Source of the DNA: Ancistrus triradiatus
Lineage: Eukaryota; Chordata; Actinopteri; Siluriformes; Loricariidae
DNA length: 64,000 bases
Assembly (NCBI GenBank): GCA_025084515.1
Contig: JAJAGP010000087.1
Coordinates: forward strand, 434,001 to 498,000
Direction of reading: 5' to 3'
Shown: positions 57,600-64,000 of the stretch, piece by piece
How positions within the stretch are numbered: position 1 is the first letter of the stretch
How the letters are laid out: every line of letters begins with the position of its first letter
Made by a program: the position numbers and the translations under genes
Notes under the pieces: model-generated
What the model was told of the DNA's origin: nothing
Databases searched by the model: none
The model's input: the letters and a program-made list of their open reading frames with translations, nothing else

Positions 57600-59380
57600 A
57601 CTAAAAGAGAAAAAGGCAAAGATATAAAAGATTAGCTTGGGGGTTTTGAGGCTGGCAGTTTAGATCTAGATCTGATTTAGTTCTAATGTAGTTCTGATTT
57701 AGTCCATGTTTAATCTGATATACTCTCTGATTTGTTTTTTATTAGTAATGTATTTTTCTACATTGTTTTCTTGTTAGTTTTCTGCTTTTTATTCATACAC
57801 TTAATATTCAGGGTAGTCAAATACATTCATAAATGGCCAGAAAAATAACCACCAGTCTTAACTGTTTAGATTAATATACCAGCACCTGGTTTAGGAGCTT
57901 AATGTAAGTATAAACATAGGTGCAAAATGCATGTGCACTGACAGTGCAAGCTAAGCATAAACAACACGTGTGACTGCATATCACACTGTACAGTCACTGC
58001 GCGTTATATCAGACAAAACTAATTTGCCGCAGATTTTGCAGAAGCGCCCCTAGGCGGGCCCGTATACGGGCCCAGTAGATCGACATGTTTTGCATTCTTA
58101 ATAACTTAAAACATTGCTTAATACACAGTCCAAAACACAAACTCAAAATATTTAATACTATTATAACTACCTGCTTACCGATTTTCAACCGTCTACATGC
58201 AGCCATTCGCCAGAAATTACATACCAAACACAGGCTGTCCCGCCATGTTGTTTGCAAAAACACCAATTCCTACTCAACTATTTTGCCTTTTAAAATATAC
58301 TTAGGATGTAAAATAACTTTTTATTTTATCATAGAAAATTCACTTACCGTCTAAACAAGTCCATGATACCGTTACATTGCCGATTAAAACGTCAGTAAAG
58401 CGCTTTTTTTGCATGGTTTATGTGGGTGCGTAAAATCCATTCGCTCAAACGCACGCTCTTCTCTGGACGTTTTCCATACACAAAACACATTTTTCCCTTG
58501 AACGAGGCTGCCTTATGTTCCCTTCGCTCCTTCGTCTCAGTCCCTTTTCCTGGTTGATTAGTTATTCAAGAGCCTGTGTAGCGGTATTGGCGCAGCTGTT
58601 TACCGCACGACCACCTTTCCTCACCAGCTGGCCTATGCTAGACATATATGCAAATCTCTGGGTCTGTGTGCGCGCTGAGTGACAGAGCTTGTGTTCCAAT
58701 GGACAAGCTAAGAGCCAACGGTCATATAGAGACCAACCCCAGCACGCTCCACACACGGAGCGGAGGGAGGAGGGGCTGGAATCTCTATTATTTGCTTTTG
58801 TGAAGCGCACAGAGGCCCTTTGCAGCTTTTGATTTCTTTAGATAAAAACCAAAATAACACTGAATTGTGACTAATATTTGTTTTTTCTATTACAGAAGAC
58901 ATTTAAAAAAACTTGCAACCACTTGATTTATAGTGATAGGCTTCTTTTTATTTGTATTTTTAGAGGGTTGTGGCAAATTTTGAGACGAATGATGACCCTT
59001 GATAAAAACCTGTTGTAACTCTTGAACACTTTGTTTTATCTGTTCCAAATTTTGGGGTTTAGCTTCACAAGTCCCTGCGGAAACAGAAAAATGTGCAGCA
59101 TGGAAAATGTTCAATCACCAGCATCCACACACAAATTATAATCTCAAAAAATTAAAGGCGTTTTTTGATTTTCGCCATTTTTTTTTTGCATTTAATCTTC
59201 CCAAATGTAACCTAAATGATGAAAATAGAAGACTGGAGGTGAATAAACATGTTGGCCCAAGTGTTTACTTCAATTTGAGCCCTGAATGATCATTGTGCTA
59301 TATGTAAAACCTAAAATAACCAGTGTTTTAAATTTGATAGTGGTCGTTCAATTACTGCAGCATATAATGTATTGAGCCCC
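57600..59380. other. Non-coding interior of the hAT element
   Basis: It lies between the two transposase exons and so acts as an intron. It includes a GC-rich part with the perfect 18-bp palindrome gggcccgtatacgggccc (58056-58073) and a moderately CpG-rich stretch at 58400-58760. No coding exon is recognised. Confidence 0.5.
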
Positions 59381-59389
59381 AAACATGAC

Positions 59390-59602
59390 TTACCTGGTTT
59401 CCGCTGGAGTTTCTGGCACCGTCCACGAAGGGTGTTTTCTGTTCAAGTGTTGAATCATCGACGTTGTGCTGTTATGGTACGCCAGTTCAATTTTGCAATA
59501 GACGCACTGGACCACGTCTTTCCTCCCTAGCTTTAGCTTAAAGTGATCCCAGACTTTAGACTCTTTGCCTTTTTCTTCGCCCCCCGCCCTCCACCTCTTC
59601 AT
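59390..59602 (-). pseudogene. hAT transposase exon with BED zinc finger
   Basis: Reads SKVWDHFKLKLGRKDVVQCV YCKIELAYHNSTTSMIQHLN RKHP. W..F, C..C and H....H of a BED finger are present. A GTAAGT donor follows at about 59391. The start MKRWRAGGEEKGKESK has a Lys/Glu-rich leader. Confidence 0.8.
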
Positions 59603-60378
59603 CTTGACTACTTGCTTCTGCCATGTTTAATCACCACCAACTCTCCGCTCCGTCTCCTCCAGTGTGTTGTTGAGGTACAGGCGTGCACCTGCAAAAAAAG
59701 TTCCGGGCCGAAATATTGTTCCGCGCGCAGTTCTGCGCTGCGGGCAGGGCAGTATTTTGTTAAACGAAGCCTCGAAGCAAAAAAATTAAATCGAAGCATT
59801 TTACTAATCGAATTACTCGAATTACTCGATTAATCGTTTCAGCCCTACTATATATATTACGCATAACTGCTGCTTAGACGCCAAACATACGGAAAAATGG
59901 AACTAAAACAAAAGGAAACTAATATCATGCTGAGCAGGAAGCCGGAGACCCGGACCGCTGCCGGCGGAAGCGAGGGCGACACGAGCCGCGGTCGCGATTA
60001 AAGAACCGCTTAAGGGAGATGGAGCGAGGCGAGTTGCTGAGAAGCCTCGGGGAATAATTTACACACCCCAAGGCCGCGCGAAGCGACGCACGGTTCTCCG
60101 AAGAAACGGAGCATGGGACGGACATGCGTATGCGAAGCGATTCACGGTTCTCCGTTCACAGGGCCTGCAATACGCGCCGCAGCGCTAGGACAACCTGGAC
60201 GGAGCATGAAACGGACGCTTAGGGATTAATTTGTCAATTAATTATTTGGCAATTAATGCCACGTTAAACCGCCGTTTGGGAGTCAATGCTGCCCTCTATC
60301 TTCCACAAGGACAAAGGGCAGCCCAACCCCTTACAATTTTCCATCCTTACCCATGGTACTTTGTCATATGGGGGATTA

Positions 60379-61468
60379 TAGGTCCTTCTCAAAAAATTTG
60401 CATATTGTGATAAAGTTAATTTTTTTCCGTAATGTAATGATAAAAATTAACCTTTCATATATTTTAGATTCATTGCACACCAACTGAAATATTTCAAGTC
60501 CTTTATTGTTTTAATACTGATGATTTTGGCATACAGCTCATGAAAACCCAAAATTCCTATCCCACAAAATTAGCATATTTCATCCGACCAATAAAAGAAA
60601 AGTGTTTTTAATACAAAAAAAAGTCACCCTTCAAATTATTATGTTCAGTTATGCACTCAATACTTGGTCGGGAATCCTTTTGCAGAAATGACTGCTTCAA
60701 TGCGACGTGGCATGGAGGCAATCAGCCTGTGGCACTGCTGAGGTGTTATGGAGGCCCAGGATGCTTCGATAGCGGCCTTAAGCTCATCCAGAGTGTTGAG
60801 TCTTGCGTCTCTCAAACTTTCTCTTCACAATATCCCACAGATTCTCTATCGGGTTCAGGTCAGGAGAGTTGGCAGGCAATTGAGCACAGTAATAACATGG
60901 TCAGTAAACCATTACCAGTGGTTTTTTGGCACTGTGAGCAGGTGCCAGGTCGTGCTGAAAAATGAACTCTTCATCTCCATAAAGCTCTTCAGCAGATGGA
61001 AGCATGAAGTGCTCCAAAATCTCCTGATAGCTAGATGCATTGACCCTGCCCTTGATAAAACACAGTGGACCAACACCAGCAGCTGACATGGCACCCCAGA
61101 CCATCACTGACTGTGGGTACTTGACACTTGACTTCAGACATTTTGGCATTTCCTTCTCCCCAGTCTTCCTCCAGACTTTGGCACCTTGATTTCCGAATGA
61201 CATGCAAAAGTGCAAAAATGCATGAGTTAATTTGTTGATTCAGATGATTAGGTTAATAGCTCGTTTAGAGAACCTTTTCATGATATGCTAATTTTGTGAG
61301 ATTTCATGAGCTGTATGCCAAAATCATCAGTATTAAAACAATAAAAGACTTGAAATATTTCAGTTGGTGTGCAATGAATCTAAAATATATGAACGTTTAA
61401 TTTTTATCATTACATTACGGAAAAGAATTAACTTTATCTCAATATGCTAATTTTTTGAGAAGGACCTG
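60379..61468 (-). mobile_element. Tc1-like transposon, family I
   Basis: Ends ggtccttctcaaaaaatttg and ttttttgagaaggacctg with TA after the right end, and about 200-bp inverted terminal regions. The - strand frame 60901-61215 reads SVMVWGAMSAAGVGPLCFIK and FIFQHDLAPAHSAK, with the C-terminal part at 60660-60900 in other frames. Inactive. Confidence 0.9.
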
Positions 61469-61747
61469 TACTCTAATGTTTGTTTCCCTTTGTGGGCCTA
61501 GATTTAATTAATAATTCAGTGTTTCCCTGTGGTGAGGGAAAAAAAATGAAAACCCTGTTGATGAACATTTTGTTGAGACTGTTTGTAAAAGTTTATAAAC
61601 ATTTATATAGAGAATATTACAGAGGGAGGGACAAATGTGCTGTCGTCATAGTGTGTGCCTTTTGTACAAAACAAAACCTTGTATTACTGTATTGCTCTAA
61701 AGACTGGTTTAAGCAGATTTCGTAGAATTAATTAGAATTCTATTCTA

Positions 61748-62957
61748 CAAACCCAAATCATAAAGCTGGGATGGTATGGAAAATGAAAATAAAAAATCAG
61801 CAGTGTTTTTACATTTCCTTTGGCTTTTATTTCAGTGCAGACAGTATGAACCCAATATATTTCATGTTTTTTCTGGTCAACTTAATTTCATTTGTTAATA
61901 AACATCCATTCCTACATGTCAAGCCTGAAACACATTCCAAAAAAAGTTGGGACGGTAAAGCATTTACCACTTTGTAATGTTGCCATTCCTTCTCTTATCA
62001 CTTACTTGCTCTGTATCGTCATGCCAAAAAATCTTTTAAGTTTTTCAGGTGTTATTTTGTCCCATTCTTCCTGCAAACTTGTCTTAAGGTCTGCAACTGT
62101 ACAGGGTTGTTGTTGTCACATTTTTTGTTTCAAAATTCTCCACACATTCTCTACTTGGGACAGGTCAGGTCAGTGGCAGGAGCACAGAGTTCAATCCTGT
62201 GCTGACCTCATCTCAACACCGATCCTTATGGCAGCACTCATCATGATGAAATGAGCTGTGTGTGACAATCAAGTATCCAAGATGAGGCAAGACCGACACG
62301 GCATATAGCAGAAGTGCACAGGCATAGACAGTGAAAATGCACTTATACTCCAAAGTAAGAGAAAACAGAAATGGATTGGGTTCTAACGGAAAATGGGTAG
62401 ACAAGGGACAAACACCAACCTCATACTGTAGTGCTTGAAATGTTTGCCAAAGTAATCCCTTGCTCATGTGGTTCTGTGAGCTATTGATGAATGACGGTTG
62501 TTGATGCAATGCCATCTGAGGGATCAGAGATCACAGATCTTTAGTTTAGGCTTGTGCCTTTGCCGTTTATATACTCAAATTCCTCCAGATTACTTGATCA
62601 TTTACTCCTCAGCCATTCATGGATACTGCTTTAGTACCAATTCATGATTATAATCACCGGTTAACATCACCTGTTTGAAATCACATCATTATTTTGCTTT
62701 TTGTAAATGTCATTACTAGCCCTAAATTGCACTGTCCCAAATTTTTTGTAATGTGTTGCAGGCCTGAAATGCAGGAATGGATGTTTATTAACACATGAAG
62801 TTGACCAGACAAGACATGAAATATTTTGTGTTCATACTTTCTGCAATGAAATAGAAGTCAAAATAAATGTAAAACACACTACATTTTTCTTTGTTTTTTT
62901 TTGTTTTGGTCTTGTGTATTTTCCATACTGTCCCAACTTTTTCTGATTTCGGGTTGT
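61748..62957 (-). mobile_element. Tc1-like transposon relic, family F, copy 2
   Basis: Inverted terminal regions (acagtatgaacccaatatat near 61841; tgtgttcatactttctgcaa near 62828). On the - strand a C-terminal transposase remnant near 61970-62165 (VADLKTSLQEEWDKITPE-like). Matches the copy at 22487. Confidence 0.8.
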
Positions 62958-63900
62958 ACTTGTGTTATGAGTAACTTGAATTTGTTTTATTTTCATAGTA
63001 CAGAAACAGAAAATGTAATACAAAATTATATGCTATTTTAACGTGAGACTGCAGAGTACTTTATAGATTTATACGAGCTAATGTTTCCTCTGAAAGGTTT
63101 TATTAAATTATGTAGATGGATGAAATAACTACATAATAAATAAAGTACATAAGCAATAAAGTAATGACATTCCTTTTACACGAGCTGAAAATGTAATCCA
63201 CAAAATGCTCTATTCACAATCATAACTAATAAGTAGAGTATTGTCCTTTGGAAGATATCTGCTCTGCCAATATTTCTTTGGTTTATGTTGTCTTCTGAGC
63301 TTCTCTGTACATAACAGCAACAATAGTGACAGGTACAAGCATGAAACGATACAGGAAGCCTAAATATCCCTCTCTGCTGCTCTTCCTCCCTGATAGAAAC
63401 TCACTGACTGCATTTGATTCCTGCCAAGCAGGCCATGAACTAATCTCACCAATTCTAGACCCCGCTGACAGATGAGGTAAGACCAATACCAATATTCTTT
63501 CAGCCTTAGATAATAGGCTGTGTGAGTTTGTGCATGCTTGTACGAATTGTACATTACTGTTTGGAACACTTAACTATTCCAAGGGGAGTTGGTCTGCACT
63601 TATGTTTTGACAGAAGCACATGAAGCATGTCCTTAGTTGTGCTTGGCTTGTGTGTGTTAAATCTAATTTAATTGAATTCACATTCACATTCACATTCGCT
63701 GACATGGGACTAAACATATCATCTTTGAAGGACCCCCAGGAACTGTGTACAACTTCTGTGTGTAAGTATTAAGTACAGAATACCCATGCAGAAACAGAAG
63801 TGTTTAATATTACTGGTTCTTAAGTATCGAAATATCTTTGAACAAACAGAACACACAGTTTGCTTTTACCAAATGTATTCATGTTATACATTTATTCATA
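62958..63900. other. Right-edge intergenic DNA
   Basis: No recognised gene. A - strand frame at 63283-63492 ends YLGFLYRFMLVPVTIVAVMY REAQ with a hydrophobic segment, but no family or start is established. A short (ttcaca)n repeat lies at about 63677-63697. Confidence 0.3.
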
Positions 63901-63904
63901 CTAC

Positions 63905-63955
63905 AATTACTCCATTTTAGCAGACTCCCTTATCCAATGTGCCTCACAATGTGCT
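63905..63955 (-). repeat. V-SINE motif fragment
   Basis: attggataagggagtctgct on the - strand is the V-SINE central motif. The surrounding SINE is not clearly preserved. Confidence 0.5.
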
Positions 63956-64000
63956 ATGCACCGTCACCCAGAACCCACATCATTGAAACTGTGTCTGTTA

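Larger units (their letters stand above)
56979..59847 (-). mobile_element. hAT transposon (internally deleted) inside an LTR
   Basis: Ends tagggctgcagctatcgatt and cgattaatcgtttcagccct(a) are inverted. The perfect 8-bp target duplication ctatatat lies at 56971-56978 and 59848-59855. The uninterrupted target is visible in the partner LTR. It codes on the - strand for a BED finger and the N-terminal half of an hAT/ZBED-type transposase. The rest of the catalytic domain and hATC dimerisation domain are absent. Confidence 0.92.
53571..60269 (-). mobile_element. Gag-only gypsy-type LTR element 2 (with nested hAT)
   Basis: The direct terminal repeats start TGTCAGGGTTCGCCAGG (53571) and TGTCATGGTTCGGCAGG (56512) and share gaaaaactatgacgaaccgt, a run of ggcgtat/gcgta motifs and the end region tttggcaattaatgccacgt. 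The coding strand is -. The internal region of about 1.7 kb carries gag only, followed by a proline-rich repeat tail, and no pol. A host target duplication was not identified. The right LTR contains a separate hAT insertion. Confidence 0.8.
56512..60269 (-). repeat. LTR element 2, 5' LTR (right copy, split by hAT)
   Basis: The LTR halves are 56512-56978 and 59848-60269. Without the hAT and its duplicated target it is about 880 bp. Confidence 0.75.

Overview
The window is teleost fish nuclear DNA. It has spliced genes with GT-AG introns, dense Tc1/mariner elements, tRNA-derived SINEs carrying the fish V-SINE central motif, hAT elements and gypsy-type LTR elements. The repeat mix, including a palindromic GGTGGATCATT-type repeat, suggests an otophysan such as a catfish or characin. 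That placement is inference.

Two host genes can be read. The left edge (1-3086, + strand) holds the last two coding exons of gnpda2, glucosamine-6-phosphate deaminase 2. Facing it tail to tail on the - strand is guf1 (5082-28462), the mitochondrial LepA/EF4-like translation GTPase. I resolved guf1 into 17 coding exons, including a 37-nt microexon, all with GT-AG junctions. They join into an open frame of 687 codons with G1-G5 motifs and the LepA C-terminal domain. The gene therefore appears intact although its introns are filled with at least six Tc1-like elements, several MITEs and nested SINEs. The guf1/gnpda2 convergent pair matches the arrangement I recall for human chromosome 4p12.

From 28.5 to 64 kb I find no convincing host gene. 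Most of what can be identified is mobile DNA: Tc1-like elements (31.1, 34.7, 41.6, 60.4 and 61.7 kb), a gag-only LTR element with a TAAAC target duplication (36436-40280), solo LTRs (48.2 and 50.1 kb), and a second gag-only LTR element (53571-60269). One LTR of that second element was later hit by a 2.87-kb hAT element with a perfect 8-bp target duplication. The other LTR preserves the empty site. Both gag-only elements lack any recognisable pol and end in a coding minisatellite tail.

The best candidates for something undescribed are: (i) this gag plus repeat-tail LTR architecture, seen twice; (ii) a 2354-bp insertion at 50251-52604 with a 5-bp target duplication and about 14-bp imperfect inverted ends that I cannot assign to a superfamily; and (iii) a MITE that ends at intron position +10 beside a guf1 splice donor.
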